Assembly (NCBI RefSeq): GCF_007859315.1
Contig: NZ_VOHA01000003.1
Span: 186,001 to 250,000, forward strand
Length of the DNA stretch: 64,000 nt
Direction of reading: 5' to 3'
From: Reyranella sp. CPCC 100927
Lineage (GTDB): Bacteria > Pseudomonadota > Alphaproteobacteria > Reyranellales > Reyranellaceae
Within the stretch, counting starts at the first letter, position 1. Each line of letters begins with the position of its first letter. Position numbers and translations under genes: made by a program. This document shows positions 17,457 through 27,552 of the stretch, piece after piece. The notes beneath the pieces were generated by a model. The model was given only the letters and a program-made list of their open reading frames with translations. It did no database searches and was not told where the DNA came from.

Positions 17457-18097
17457 GACGGAACTCCGGTCGGGGGTGCCGATAGCAGTGCACGGGCGCG
17501 CACCAGCGTCGGCATGGTCGATTTCGCGGGGTGGCCGCAGTCGAATGGTGGCTGCGGATCGTACTCGATGACCAGCTGCACGGCCTCTGCGGTGGCGGCG
17601 TCGGTGAGCCGTGCCGCCAGGGCAAGGGCCATGTCGATACCGGCCGACACGCCGGCCGCCGTGATCGTCTTGCCGTCTTCGACGATGCGGGCCGTGACCG
17701 GCGTGGCGCCGTGCTTGCGCAGGCTGTCCAGGACGGCCCAATGCGTGGTCGCGCGCTTGTCGCGCAACAGTCGGGCGGCGCCCAGGACCAGCGCGCCGGT
17801 GCAGACCGACGTGGTCCACTGCGTCGTGGCGTCGATGGCCCGTACCCAGTCCAGGACGCGCGCATCGCGCAAGAGCGGGCGCACGTCCGAGGCGCCGGGC
17901 ACCAGCAGCACGTCGGCTCGGGCAATATCGGCGATCGCCGCGCATTGCTCGAACACCAAGCCTGTGTCGGTGGTGACGCGCCCACCGGCAGGGCTGGCCA
18001 CGCGGCCGAGAACCCCCGGCACGCGCGACAACACTTCCCACGGGCCGATCGCGTCGAGCGTGGTCATGCCGTCGTAGAAGAGGAAGACGATCTCCAA
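17453..18097 (-). CDS. DJ-1/PfpI family protein (isonitrile hydratase-like)
   Basis: A 214-residue class I glutamine-amidotransferase-like protein. EIVFLFYDGMTTLDAIGPWEVLSR opens the fold, DVLLVPGA precedes the nucleophile elbow, and TSVCTGALVLGAAGLL-like sequence carries the cysteine; THWAVLD with the following histidine region completes the site. The start is taken as TTG at 18097 because GGAGG lies six bases before it; an upstream ATG at 18133 would add MVSCRHSPRRFS, unlike any family N-terminus. It is translationally coupled to the quinone reductase downstream. Family members include isonitrile hydratase and AraC-like partners; the substrate is open. Confidence 0.87.
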   Translation of the reverse strand: MEIVFLFYDGMTTLDAIGPWEVLSRVPGVLGRVASPAGGRVTTDTGLVFEQCAAIADIARADVLLVPGASDVRPLLRDARVLDWVRAIDATTQWTTSVCTGALVLGAARLLRDKRATTHWAVLDSLRKHGATPVTARIVEDGKTITAAGVSAGIDMALALAARLTDAATAEAVQLVIEYDPQPPFDCGHPAKSTMPTLVRARALLSAPPTGVPS

Positions 18098-18282
18098 GGA
18101 AAACCTCCGCGGCGAATGGCGACAGGACACCACAGGTTCCGTGCCGGATGCCAGCGCTCGCCTCTTGCGGTCGGGTTCGCTCCCGCGCTACCAGACACGG
18201 CCGGGGCAGGCGCGTCGATAGGCGAGGCCAGCCTCATATGGTATAGCCCAGTCACACCCAATACAGGATTTCGGGACCGCGC

Positions 18283-19041
18283 ATGGCCGGCCATTCCCAG
18301 TTCAAGAACATCATGCACCGCAAAGGCGCTCAGGACGCGCGGCGGGCCAAGGTGTTCACCAAGATCATCCGCGAGCTGACGACGGCGGCGCGCAGCGGCC
18401 TGCCCGATCCGGCGGCCAACCCGCGCTTGCGTGCGGCGGTCATCGCGGCCCGCGATGCCAACATGCCCAAGGACACCGTCGACCGCGCCATCAAGCGCGG
18501 TGCCGGTGCCGATGCGGCGGATAACTATGTCGAAGTCCGCTACGAGGGGTACGGCCCCGGCGGTATCGCCATTGTCGTCGAGGCGCTGACCGACAACCGC
18601 AACCGCACGGCCTCCGATGTGCGGTCCACGTTCACCAAGTACGGCGGCAATCTCGGGGAAACCAACAGCGTCTCGTTCATGTTCGATCATGTCGGCGAGT
18701 TCCGCTATCCGCTGAAAGCGGGCAGCGCTGACGACATGATGGAGAAGGCGATCGAGGCGGGCGCCGACGACGTGCAGACGGTCGATGGCGATGAGGGTTA
18801 CCACGAGATCATCTGCGCCCAGGACAATTTCAGCACCGTGCGCGACGCGCTGGAGAAAGCCCTCGGCGGGCCCAGCAGCGCCAAGCTGGTGTGGCGGCCC
18901 AAGAGCCTGACGGCAGTCGATGGCGATGCGGCCCAGACGCTGTTCAAGCTGATCGAAATGCTCGAGGACAGTGACGACGTACAGTCCGTCTATGCCAACT
19001 TCGAGGTCTCCGACGACACGCTCGCCCGCCTCGCAGGATGA
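18283..19041 (+). CDS. yebC: YebC/PmpR family protein
   Basis: A 252-residue protein of normal family length, starting [21 protein letters not shown], the universal YebC opening. [26 protein letters not shown] and [18 protein letters not shown] follow in standard positions. Older work calls the family transcriptional regulators; recent work links YebC proteins to ribosomes and to translation of proline-rich stretches, which is of interest because tolA downstream encodes long Pro/Lys runs. The gene heads yebC-ruvC-ruvA, with 11 bases before ruvC. Confidence 0.96.
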   Translation: MAGHSQFKNIMHRKGAQDARRAKVFTKIIRELTTAARSGLPDPAANPRLRAAVIAARDANMPKDTVDRAIKRGAGADAADNYVEVRYEGYGPGGIAIVVEALTDNRNRTASDVRSTFTKYGGNLGETNSVSFMFDHVGEFRYPLKAGSADDMMEKAIEAGADDVQTVDGDEGYHEIICAQDNFSTVRDALEKALGGPSSAKLVWRPKSLTAVDGDAAQTLFKLIEMLEDSDDVQSVYANFEVSDDTLARLAG

Positions 19042-19052
19042 GGTGACGCAAC

Positions 19053-19691
19053 ATGCGCCTGATCGGTCTCGACCCCGGACTGCGCAACACGGGCTGGGGC
19101 ATCATTGAGGCCGAGGGCAACCGCCTGGCGCATGTGGCGAGCGGCATTGTGCAGTCCGACCAGGATAAACCGCTGGCCGAGCGGCTGTGCCAGCTTTTCG
19201 ATGGCATTACCGCGGTCATCGTGGAGTGGCAGCCGCGTGAGGCGGCCATTGAAGAAACGTTCGTCAACAAGAACCCGACGTCGACGTTGAAGCTGGGCCA
19301 GGCCCGCGGTGCCGTCCTGATGGCGCCGGCCAAGCTTGGCTTGCCGGTGCGGGAGTATGGCGCCAACCACGTCAAGAAATCGGTCGTCGGCGTCGGTCAT
19401 GCCGAGAAGCGCCAGGTCGAAATGATGGTGCGTCGTCTGCTGCCGGGCAGCACGGCGACGGCCGACGCGGCGGACGCTTTGGCCATCGCCATCTGCCATG
19501 CCCACCATCGCGGCACGTCGGGACGATGGGCCGGCGGCGCGGTGATGGCCGGCGTCGAAGGCGGTGATCTCGGCGCGGTACGCGGTGGCCGTGTCGGTGC
19601 CGGGCGCGGCAAGAGCGGTGTGCGTGGCTCGAAGGCCGCGTGGGAACAGGCGTTGCTGGCGCGTGCCGCCGATGGGAAGGGCGGGCGATGA
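19053..19691 (+). CDS. ruvC: Holliday junction endonuclease RuvC
   Basis: Cuts Holliday junctions in recombination repair, directed by RuvAB. The catalytic acids are visible: [10 protein letters not shown] (Asp7), [10 protein letters not shown] (Glu near 67) and [14 protein letters not shown] (the two C-terminal aspartates near 140). The protein has 212 residues, about 40 more than usual: after AHHRG it continues with a Gly-, Arg- and Ala-rich tail ([22 protein letters not shown]). The ATG at 19053 is 11 bases after yebC, and the stop overlaps the ruvA ATG by four bases. Confidence 0.96.
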   Translation: MRLIGLDPGLRNTGWGIIEAEGNRLAHVASGIVQSDQDKPLAERLCQLFDGITAVIVEWQPREAAIEETFVNKNPTSTLKLGQARGAVLMAPAKLGLPVREYGANHVKKSVVGVGHAEKRQVEMMVRRLLPGSTATADAADALAIAICHAHHRGTSGRWAGGAVMAGVEGGDLGAVRGGRVGAGRGKSGVRGSKAAWEQALLARAADGKGGR

Positions 19692-20305
19692 TCGGCAAGC
19701 TGCGCGGCATCATCGATGCGGTTGCCGACGATTCCTGTCTCGTCGATGTCGGCGGGGTGGGTTACGTCGCGTTCGCGTCCAGCCGCACGTTGCGCGACCT
19801 GGCGCCGGGCCGCGAAGCAACCCTGCTGATCGAGACCATCGTGCGCGAGGACGCGATCGCGCTCTATGGGTTCCTGACCCTGGCCGAGCGCGACTGGTTC
19901 CGGATCCTCACCACGGTGCAGGGCGTGGGCGCCCGTGTCGCACTGTCACTGCTCTCCACGCTGGCGCCCGAACAGCTGGCCAACGCCATCGTGGCACAGG
20001 ATCGAGCGTCGCTGAGCCGTGCATCGGGAGTAGGTCCCAAGCTCGCGGCACGCCTGCTGACCGAGTTGAAGGACAAGGCTGCCGCATGGGGTGCGGTGCC
20101 GGGGGCTGCGCGCGTACCCGCGACTGCCGCCGGCCCGGCCGAGTCCGCGGCGTCAGTCAACGAGGATGCCGTCTCGGCGCTGGTCAATCTCGGCTACAAG
20201 CGGCCCGAAGCATTCGGTGCCATCGCCCGCGTTGCCACGCGCCTGGGCGGCGATGCGCGCATCGATACCTTGATCCGCGAAGGGCTGCGGGAACTGGGGA
20301 AATAG
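19688..20305 (+). CDS. ruvA: Holliday junction DNA helicase subunit RuvA
   Basis: Binds four-way junctions and loads RuvB. The 205-residue protein starts [27 protein letters not shown] belongs to the OB domain, and [17 protein letters not shown] and [19 protein letters not shown] are the two helix-hairpin-helix motifs; a Pro/Ala linker then leads to the C-terminal RuvB-binding domain ([21 protein letters not shown]). The start at 19688 overlaps the ruvC stop as ATGA, which implies coupled translation. Confidence 0.96.
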   Translation: MIGKLRGIIDAVADDSCLVDVGGVGYVAFASSRTLRDLAPGREATLLIETIVREDAIALYGFLTLAERDWFRILTTVQGVGARVALSLLSTLAPEQLANAIVAQDRASLSRASGVGPKLAARLLTELKDKAAAWGAVPGAARVPATAAGPAESAASVNEDAVSALVNLGYKRPEAFGAIARVATRLGGDARIDTLIREGLRELGK

Positions 20306-20415
20306 CCGCCCGTGGAATGACCGCGGCTTGCCTACCCGGCGGCCGGCGATCATGGTAAAGGTAATCGCAACCCCCTGCATGGGCCGGCATCCGGCCACAA
20401 AAACAACGATTGCTA

Positions 20416-21461
<1,046 letters not shown>

Positions 21462-21465
<4 letters not shown>

Positions 21466-21908
21466 CATCGCCGGCTGGCACGCACGTGCTGCCGGTGCGG
21501 GTGTATTACGAGGACACCGACGCCGGCGGCATCGTCTATCACGCCAACTACCTTCGGTTCATGGAGCGCGGGCGCACTGAAATGCTGCGCCAGATCGGAC
21601 ATGACCTCGCCGCCGTGCGGCAGGCCAGCGGCATCAACTGGACGGTCGCGCGGCTGGCGATCCGCTACCTCAAGCCGGCGCGCCTCGATGAGCCGCTGGA
21701 GGTCGTCACCCGGATGGCCGAACTGCGCGGCGCGTCGGTCGATCTCATACAGCAGGTGCGGCACGCCGACGGGCAGGGCACCGGTGGTTTGCTGACCGAC
21801 GCGACGCTGACGTTGGCCTGCATGGGGGCCGATGGACGGCCCGTGCGTCTGCCGGTCGACGCCCGTGTCGCCCTGGCCCAGGCAGCCCAAAATCACGGTG
21901 CATCGTGA
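21462..21908 (+). CDS. ybgC: Tol-Pal system acyl-CoA thioesterase
   Basis: A 148-residue hotdog-fold thioesterase that is a fixed neighbour of tol[32 protein letters not shown] near residues 12-42 is the 4-hydroxybenzoyl-CoA thioesterase signature with the catalytic aspartate and the Y-H-A-N-Y block. The start is GTG at 21462, overlapping the ruvB stop (GTGA), so the repair and envelope genes are translationally linked. Its envelope role is not settled in the family; phospholipid or acyl-ACP metabolism is suggested. Confidence 0.94.
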
Positions 21909-22011
21909 GTAGGGAGGGCCAAGGCCTTGTATATGTTGCGGAAATGCAACGACAGGTGCCGCCGTGACGCCACATTCGACAGCTACCGGAAGATAACCAA
22001 GCGGAGTCCCA

Positions 22012-22812
22012 ATGGATCCCTTCACCCAGCTTGCGCAGGCTAGCCCCCCGCCCGCGCCGGTACCATCCACACCCGTACTGCCACCGCCAGGGGCGGGCTC
22101 GACCGTTGCCGGCACTGTGGGCACGGGCGCTATCGACGTCAGCTTCGTCGGCATGTTCCTGCACGCCCACCTGGTGGTGCAGATCGTCATGGTGCTGCTG
22201 TTGCTGGCCTCGGTATGGTCGTGGGCCATCATTATCGAAAAGACGTTGAAGCTGCGCGCGCTGCGCCGCAAGGCCGAGGCGTTCGAGGATACGTTCTGGT
22301 CGGGCGTGTCGCTTGACGATCTCTATGACCGCGTCGGCGACAAGCCGGAGGAACCGCTGTCGAGCGTGTTCTCTGGCGCCATGCGTGAATGGCGGCGCTC
22401 GCTGAGCAAGGGCCTCGCCAATACGGCGGCCGCGCGCCACAACCTGCAGGCGCGCATCGAGCAGGTGATGGCGGTGACGGTCCAGCGCGAGATGGAGTCG
22501 ATCGAGAAGCGCATGACCTTCCTGGCCTCGACCGGCGCGGCGGCACCGTTCGTCGGTCTGTTCGGCACGGTCTGGGGCATCATGACGTCGTTCCAGGGCA
22601 TCGCCGCGTCGAAGAACACGTCGCTGGCCGTCGTGGCCCCCGGCATCGCCGAGGCGCTGTTTGCGACGGCGCTGGGCCTGGTTGCCGCCATTCCGGCGGT
22701 GCTGGCCTACAACAAGATCAGCAGTGACATCGGCCGCTACGGGCAACGCCTGGAGAATTTCGCGCAGGAGTTCGTCACCATCCTGTCGCGTCAGCTCGAG
22801 GAGCAGAACTGA
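22012..22812 (+). CDS. tolQ: Tol-Pal system protein TolQ
   Basis: Inner-membrane stator of the proton-driven Tol motor that constricts the outer membrane at division. The 266-residue protein has a Pro-rich N-terminus, a first membrane helix near residues 45-72 (FLHAHLVVQIVMVLLLLASVWSW), a cytoplasmic loop, and two more helices near 170-195 (APFVGLFGTVWGIMTSFQGIA) and 205-230 (GIAEALFATALGLVAAIPAVLAY), the ExbB/TolQ/MotA signature. GGAG lies just before the ATG. Its stop overlaps the tolR start. Confidence 0.96.
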   Translation: MDPFTQLAQASPPPAPVPSTPVLPPPGAGSTVAGTVGTGAIDVSFVGMFLHAHLVVQIVMVLLLLASVWSWAIIIEKTLKLRALRRKAEAFEDTFWSGVSLDDLYDRVGDKPEEPLSSVFSGAMREWRRSLSKGLANTAAARHNLQARIEQVMAVTVQREMESIEKRMTFLASTGAAAPFVGLFGTVWGIMTSFQGIAASKNTSLAVVAPGIAEALFATALGLVAAIPAVLAYNKISSDIGRYGQRLENFAQEFVTILSRQLEEQN

Positions 22813-23327
22813 TGGCCGTGCAGATGGGCGGTGCCATGCAGACGCGCGGCGGCAGCCGGTTCCGCCGCCGCATCTACACGCCCATGGCCGACATCAACGT
22901 CACGCCGTTCGTCGACGTGATGCTGGTGCTGCTGATCATCTTCATGGTGGCTGCGCCGCTGATGAATGTCGGCGTGCCGGTTGACCTGCCCAAGACCACG
23001 GCTGATCCGATCCAGGGCCAGGACGAGCCCATCGTGGTGAGCGTCAAGGCCAAGGGCGAGGTTTTTCTCGGCGACACCGAGTACTCGGTCGATGATCTGG
23101 TCAGCAAGCTCAAGGCCGTGCAGACCGAGAAGCCCGACCAGCGCATCTTCGTGCGCGGCGACAAGGCCGTCGACTACGGTCGGGTGATGGAAGTGCTGGG
23201 TGCGTTGCGGGCCGCCGGGTTCACCAAGGCCGGGCTGGTCGGCGACCTGGCGCCAGGCGACGGCAAACCCGCGCCGACACCGGGTGCGAAGCCGCCAGCC
23301 GGCGCGCAGCCCGGCCGCAAGAACTGA
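22812..23327 (+). CDS. tolR: Tol-Pal system protein TolR
   Basis: Partner of TolQ in the proton channel. A single membrane helix (TPFVDVMLVLLIIFMVAAPLM, near residues 34-54) carries the conserved aspartate that conducts protons, followed by a periplasmic ExbD-like domain (VPVDLPKTTAD, VSVKAKGEVFLGD, VFVRGDK-like IFVRGDKAVDYG). At 171 residues it is slightly long because of a Pro/Gly tail after residue 150. ATG overlaps the tolQ stop by one base. Confidence 0.95.
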   Translation: MAVQMGGAMQTRGGSRFRRRIYTPMADINVTPFVDVMLVLLIIFMVAAPLMNVGVPVDLPKTTADPIQGQDEPIVVSVKAKGEVFLGDTEYSVDDLVSKLKAVQTEKPDQRIFVRGDKAVDYGRVMEVLGALRAAGFTKAGLVGDLAPGDGKPAPTPGAKPPAGAQPGRKN

Positions 23328-23344
23328 TCGAAGGAGCAAGGGCC

Positions 23345-24352
23345 ATGCGCTGGCGTGGCGACTCCAGTGGCGATATGACGACCCCGGCCGTGCTGTCGGC
23401 CGGGGCGCATGTCGTGTTGCTGGCGGTCGCCCTGTTCGGGCTGCCGAACCTGACGCGGGCGCCGGATGATTCGCTGGCGGACGTGCCGATCTACGATGCC
23501 GCAGAGATCGGTCCGCAATCCAAGGCGCCTGTTGTCTCTCAGGATCGGCCGCAGGATCGCAAGCTGCCGGAAGCCGAAAAGAACACGCCGGCACCACCTG
23601 CGCCGCAGGTCGAGGCGGCGCCCAAGCCGCAACCCGACCCGAAGCCCGATCCCAAGCCCGAGCCTCAGGTCGCCGCTGTTCAGCCCAAGCCGGAGGACAA
23701 ACCGGCGCCCAAGCCTGAACCGAAAGTCGAGAAGCCCAAGGACCCCGACGCCGAGGCGCTGAAGCCCAAGCCGCCGGAGCCAGCCGTCGAGCGTAAGCCC
23801 GATCCGAAGCCCGAGCCGCCCAAGCCGGAGGTCAAGAAACCGGAGCCGCCGAAGCCCGAGGCGCCCAAGCCCGAGGTCAAGAAACCGGAGCCGCCCAAGG
23901 CGCCGCCGAAGACCCTCGACCAGATCCTGTCGGAGCAGACCAACCGCACGCCGCGGCCACCGCAACCGGTCGCGGGCGACGGTCGGCCGAATGTGCCCGG
24001 CACGCGTACGCCGCAAACGGCGCTCGCGGCCGGCCGGTTGACCGCCAGCGAGAACGCGGCGATGGCCGACAAGGTTCGGCCGTGCTGGTCCGTCAACGAT
24101 GGTGGGCGCGATGCCTCGCAGTTGATCGTCTACATTATCGTGGACATGGCGCCCGACGGGCGCGTGACCGAGGCGCGTATTTCCGACGAGACGCGGTCGG
24201 CGATGGCGGGCAACCCGCTCCTGCGGGCGTTCGCCGAAGCGGGGCAGCGCGCCGTGCTCAACCCGCGCTGCCAGCCGCTTCCGTACCCACAGAACAAGTA
24301 TGAATCGCTCAAGCGATTCGTATTCAAGTTCGATCCGCGCGACCTGCGCTGA
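23345..24352 (+). CDS. tolA: Tol-Pal system protein TolA
   Basis: Spans the periplasm from the TolQR motor to Pal. One N-terminal membrane helix (VLSAGAHVVLLAVALFGLPNL, residues 15-36) is followed by a long Pro/Lys/Glu-rich rod from about residue 60 to 195 with runs such as PKPEPPKPEVKKPEPPKPEA, replacing the Ala/Lys helix of enterobacterial TolA. The C-terminal domain (IVYIIVDMAPDGRVTEARISDE) is TonB-like. Length 335. AAGGAG precedes the ATG. The proline-rich rod may depend on EF-P or YebC for smooth translation. Confidence 0.9.
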   Translation: MRWRGDSSGDMTTPAVLSAGAHVVLLAVALFGLPNLTRAPDDSLADVPIYDAAEIGPQSKAPVVSQDRPQDRKLPEAEKNTPAPPAPQVEAAPKPQPDPKPDPKPEPQVAAVQPKPEDKPAPKPEPKVEKPKDPDAEALKPKPPEPAVERKPDPKPEPPKPEVKKPEPPKPEAPKPEVKKPEPPKAPPKTLDQILSEQTNRTPRPPQPVAGDGRPNVPGTRTPQTALAAGRLTASENAAMADKVRPCWSVNDGGRDASQLIVYIIVDMAPDGRVTEARISDETRSAMAGNPLLRAFAEAGQRAVLNPRCQPLPYPQNKYESLKRFVFKFDPRDLR

Positions 24353-24393
24353 CGAGATGTAAAGAGCCAGAGAAGACTGGGGAGTAACGATAG

Positions 24394-25731
24394 ATGACAC
24401 CAGCAACGACGGGGCACCGTCTCATGGCCGTGGGCCTCGCCCTGATCGCGATCCTGATCGCGCCGGCCGTGTGGGCCCAGACACGCGGATTGCAGCAGGT
24501 CACGGTCGAGGGTGCCAGCGCCAATCCGATTCCGATCGCCGTGACCGATTTCGTCGGTGACGGCGTTGGAGGGCAGATCTCGCAGGTGATTGCCGCCGAC
24601 CTGGAGCGCTCCGGCCTGTTCCGCCCGATCGACAAGGGCGCCTTCATCGAGCGCATCGCCGATGCCGGCCGCACGCCGCGGTTCCAGGACTGGCGCGCCA
24701 TCAACGCCGATGCATTGGTGGTCGGGTCGGCGACGCAGCAGGCCGACGGCAGGCTGCGCGTCGAGTTCCGCCTATGGGACGTCGCCGCCGGCGCTCAAAT
24801 GACGGGCCGCGCCTATTTCACCCAGAACGCCAACTGGCGGCGCATCGCGCACATCATCGCCGACGAGATCTTCAAGCGCATCACCGGCGAGGACGGCTTC
24901 TTCGATACACGCGTCGTCTACGTCGCCGAAACGGGGCCCGGCAACGCGCGTGTCAAGCGGCTGGCGATCATGGACCAGGATGGCGCCAACCACCGTTACC
25001 TCACCGACGGCCGGTCGCTGGCGCTGACACCGCGCTTCTCGCCGACGTTGCAGGAGGTCGTCTACATGTCGTACGCCCAGGGCACGCCGCGCGTGTACCT
25101 GATGAACGTCGACAGCCAGCGCCAGGAGCTGCTGGGCAACTTCCCCAACATGACGTTCGCGCCGCGGTTCTCGCCCGACGGCAATCGGGTCGTCATGAGT
25201 CTCGCAGCGGACGGCAGCTCCGACATCTACTCGATGGACATGCGGTCGCGCTCGATGACCCGGCTGACCAACAACCCGGCCATCGATACCTCGCCCAGCT
25301 ATTCACCGGATGGCGGTCGGGTCGTGTTCACGTCCGATCGCGGCGGCAGCATGCAGATCTACGTCATGAGCGCCGGCGGCGGCGAGCCGCAGCGCATCAG
25401 CTTCGGCAACGGCCGCTACAGCACGCCGGTGTGGTCGCCGCGCGGCGACTACATCGCATTCACCAAGCAGGACGGCGGCAGTTTCTCGATCGGCATCATG
25501 CGCGCCGACGGCTCGGGCGAACGCATTCTGGCCTCGAGCTATCTCGACGAAGGGCCGACCTGGGCCCCCAACGGCCGTTATCTGATGTTCTTCCGACAGG
25601 CCCCCAACGCCGGCGGCCGGGCGGGCTCGGTACGCCTGTATATGGTCGACACCACCGGGCGCATCCTGCGGCCGGTGCCGACGCCGACGGATGCATCCGA
25701 TCCGGCGTGGTCGTCGCTGATCCCCCAGTGA
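24394..25731 (+). CDS. tolB: Tol-Pal system beta-propeller protein TolB
   Basis: Periplasmic partner of Pal and TolA. The 445-residue precursor has a signal peptide ([13 protein letters not shown], cleavage near residue 29), the TolB N-terminal domain ([32 protein letters not shown]) and six PD40-type repeats such as [25 protein letters not shown] and [23 protein letters not shown]. The ATG at 24394 is 41 bases after tolA. A 258-base gap with paired palindromes separates it from pal, so pal may have its own control. Confidence 0.96.
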   Translation: MTPATTGHRLMAVGLALIAILIAPAVWAQTRGLQQVTVEGASANPIPIAVTDFVGDGVGGQISQVIAADLERSGLFRPIDKGAFIERIADAGRTPRFQDWRAINADALVVGSATQQADGRLRVEFRLWDVAAGAQMTGRAYFTQNANWRRIAHIIADEIFKRITGEDGFFDTRVVYVAETGPGNARVKRLAIMDQDGANHRYLTDGRSLALTPRFSPTLQEVVYMSYAQGTPRVYLMNVDSQRQELLGNFPNMTFAPRFSPDGNRVVMSLAADGSSDIYSMDMRSRSMTRLTNNPAIDTSPSYSPDGGRVVFTSDRGGSMQIYVMSAGGGEPQRISFGNGRYSTPVWSPRGDYIAFTKQDGGSFSIGIMRADGSGERILASSYLDEGPTWAPNGRYLMFFRQAPNAGGRAGSVRLYMVDTTGRILRPVPTPTDASDPAWSSLIPQ

Positions 25732-25829
25732 GGCGCGGGTTGACGACACTAAATTCGCTCAGCGGCGCGCACTTAGCGTCGCCACGGCGGCTTGAATGGA
25801 GTGGGGTGAATGTTATGATGCGCTGCGAA

Positions 25830-25875
25830 ATGACCCGGGTATTCGAGCGCGTCAGCGGTTGATGACCCGGGTCAT
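25830..25875. promoter_or_regulatory. Paired ATGACCCGGGT palindromes between tolB and pal
   Basis: ATGACCCGGGTCAT at 25862-25875 is a perfect 14-base palindrome. A near copy, ATGACCCGGGTAT, starts at 25830, so the centres are 32 bases apart, about three turns of DNA. A further CCCCGGGTC lies 17 bases on. Such spacing is typical of sites for a dimeric regulator on one face of the helix. The second palindrome is followed by CCTTTT and could also be a weak terminator after tolB. Confidence 0.4.
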
Positions 25876-25989
25876 CCTTTTCCAGGGCCCCGGGTCGAAC
25901 GAGGGATGGCGGTTCCCCTCAATGAATGGCCGCCGACGCAAGAGCCGGATGACGCAGCCGGCACGTACCGGTTGTGCAGGAGAGCGACA

Positions 25990-26460
25990 ATGAAAATGAG
26001 CATCAAGATTCTTGGCGCGGTGGCTGTGTTGATGCTGGCTGCGGCGTGCAGCAGCAGCACAACGCCCGGGCCGGAAGGCGCAACCGCGTCCGTCGCCCCG
26101 GGGACCCCCGGACACTTCCAGCAGGTCGCGGGCGATCGCATTTACTTCGAGACGGACATGTCGACGCTGACGCCCGATGCGCGCGCCACACTCGACAAGC
26201 AGGCGGCTTGGCTGAAGCAGTACGGCGATCGCTACCAGACATTCATGATCGAGGGGCATGCCGACGAGCGCGGCACGCGCGAGTACAACCTGGCGCTGGG
26301 CGAGCGGCGCGCCAACATGGCACGGACGTACCTGTCGTCACAGGGCATACCGGCCGCGAAGCTGCGGACGATCAGCTACGGCAAGGAGCGTCCGGAAGTC
26401 GTCGGCAGCGACGAAGGCGCCTGGTCACGCAACCGCCGCGCGGTGACGGTGCTGCAGTAA
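25990..26460 (+). CDS. pal: Peptidoglycan-associated lipoprotein Pal
   Basis: Outer-membrane lipoprotein that ties the envelope to peptidoglycan and is pulled by TolA/TolB. The signal peptide ends in LMLAAAC, a lipobox with the acylated cysteine near residue 20. The OmpA-like domain shows IYFETDMSTLTPDARATLDKQAAWL, IEGHADERGTREYNLALGERRA (the diaminopimelate-binding D...R set) and ISYGKERPEVVGSDEGAWSRNRRA. AGGAG in GCAGGAGAGCGACA supports the ATG at 25990. 156 residues. A strong terminator follows 24 bases after the stop. Confidence 0.96.
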   Translation: MKMSIKILGAVAVLMLAAACSSSTTPGPEGATASVAPGTPGHFQQVAGDRIYFETDMSTLTPDARATLDKQAAWLKQYGDRYQTFMIEGHADERGTREYNLALGERRANMARTYLSSQGIPAAKLRTISYGKERPEVVGSDEGAWSRNRRAVTVLQ

Positions 26461-26484
26461 GCAGCGCGTGCCACGATAGAACCG

Positions 26485-26514
26485 GCCGGTCGGACATGTC
26501 CGACCGGCTTTTTT
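26485..26514 (+). terminator. Intrinsic terminator after pal
   Basis: GCCGGTCGGACATGTCCGACCGGC is a perfect self-complementary stem (12 pairs, effectively ten with a small loop) followed by TTTTTT at 26509-26514. It closes the ybgC-tol-pal transcript, so cpoB downstream needs its own promoter in the 207-base gap that follows. Confidence 0.9.
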
Positions 26515-26721
26515 GTTCCATGAACGGAATGAAAGTGGACCCGCGAAGACACATGAAGGTTGAATGAGAACGCCCCGAATTCGCCGCCCTTTGGTCCCAT
26601 CATGAGCCGAGTGCGAGCGTGAGGGTGCATTGCGTGGTGCTTGAACCTGACAGAGCCGTTGTCGATAGTTCCCGTGGTTGCTCCGCCCCTGGGTAACCTT
26701 GAATTGCCGTGGAGGCCCACA

Positions 26722-27525
26722 ATGAACCGGATCGCGAATGCGACCATTGCCCTGGTGTTCGCTGCTGCCGGCGCGTCATTCGTCGTGCCCCTGCCGGCGG
26801 CCGCGCAAGGCAATTACGCCGTCGAGCAGCGCTTCCAGGACATGGAGCGGCTGATCATGCAGCTCACGGGACAGGTGGAGCGGCTGCAGAATCAGGTGCA
26901 GCAGCTTCAGCAACAGCTCGAGCGCCAGCAGGCGGACTATGATTTTCGCATTCAGCAGTTGGAAACCGGCCGCGGTGGTCGGCCGGCTGCACCACCGCCG
27001 CGGCCCAACCCGGCGCCGCGAGGGGAAGCGCCGTCGCCCGTGGCGCCCTCATCGACGGCAGGCGACGTGCGGCCCTTGGGCACCACGCCCTCCAGCGGCG
27101 CGCCGCCGTCCACGGCCGCTGTACCCCCGGCCGGCGGCGGAACGCCCGAGCACATGTACGGTGAGGCGCAGATGGCCATGCGCAGCGGGGACTATGCAAC
27201 GGCGGAGCGCGAGTTCCGCAGCTTCATGGCCAAGTACCCGCGCCATCAGCTTGCCGGCAATGCCCAGTACTGGCTCGGCGAGACCTATTACGTGCGCAAA
27301 GATTATTCCAGTGCTGCAACAGCTTATGCCAATGGCTTCAAGAACTACCGGAACAGTTCGGTAGGGCCTGACAACCTGCTGAAGCTCGGCATGTCGCTGC
27401 AGGCCACCGGCAAGTCGGCCGACGCCTGCATCGTGTACGGGCAATTTGGGCAGGTCTATCCCCAGGCCCCGGATGCCATGAAGCGGCGCATTGCCGCCGA
27501 ACGCCAGCGCAGCCGCTGCGGCTGA
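26722..27525 (+). CDS. cpoB: Cell division coordinator CpoB (YbgF)
   Basis: Periplasmic protein that links peptidoglycan synthesis to Tol-driven constriction. The 267-residue precursor has a signal peptide (ALVFAAAGASFVVPLPAAAQ), a coiled coil rich in Gln from about 35 to 85 (QRFQDMERLIMQLTGQVERLQNQVQQL), a Pro/Ala linker to about 145, and TPR repeats (EHMYGEAQMAMRSGDYATAEREFRSFMAKYP, GNAQYWLGETYYVRKDYSSAATAY). GGAGG precedes the ATG at 26722. It sits after pal as usual, but beyond a terminator. Confidence 0.94.
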   Translation: MNRIANATIALVFAAAGASFVVPLPAAAQGNYAVEQRFQDMERLIMQLTGQVERLQNQVQQLQQQLERQQADYDFRIQQLETGRGGRPAAPPPRPNPAPRGEAPSPVAPSSTAGDVRPLGTTPSSGAPPSTAAVPPAGGGTPEHMYGEAQMAMRSGDYATAEREFRSFMAKYPRHQLAGNAQYWLGETYYVRKDYSSAATAYANGFKNYRNSSVGPDNLLKLGMSLQATGKSADACIVYGQFGQVYPQAPDAMKRRIAAERQRSRCG

Positions 27526-27552
27526 GCCACCGGTTCGGACCGTGTCCCGGAC

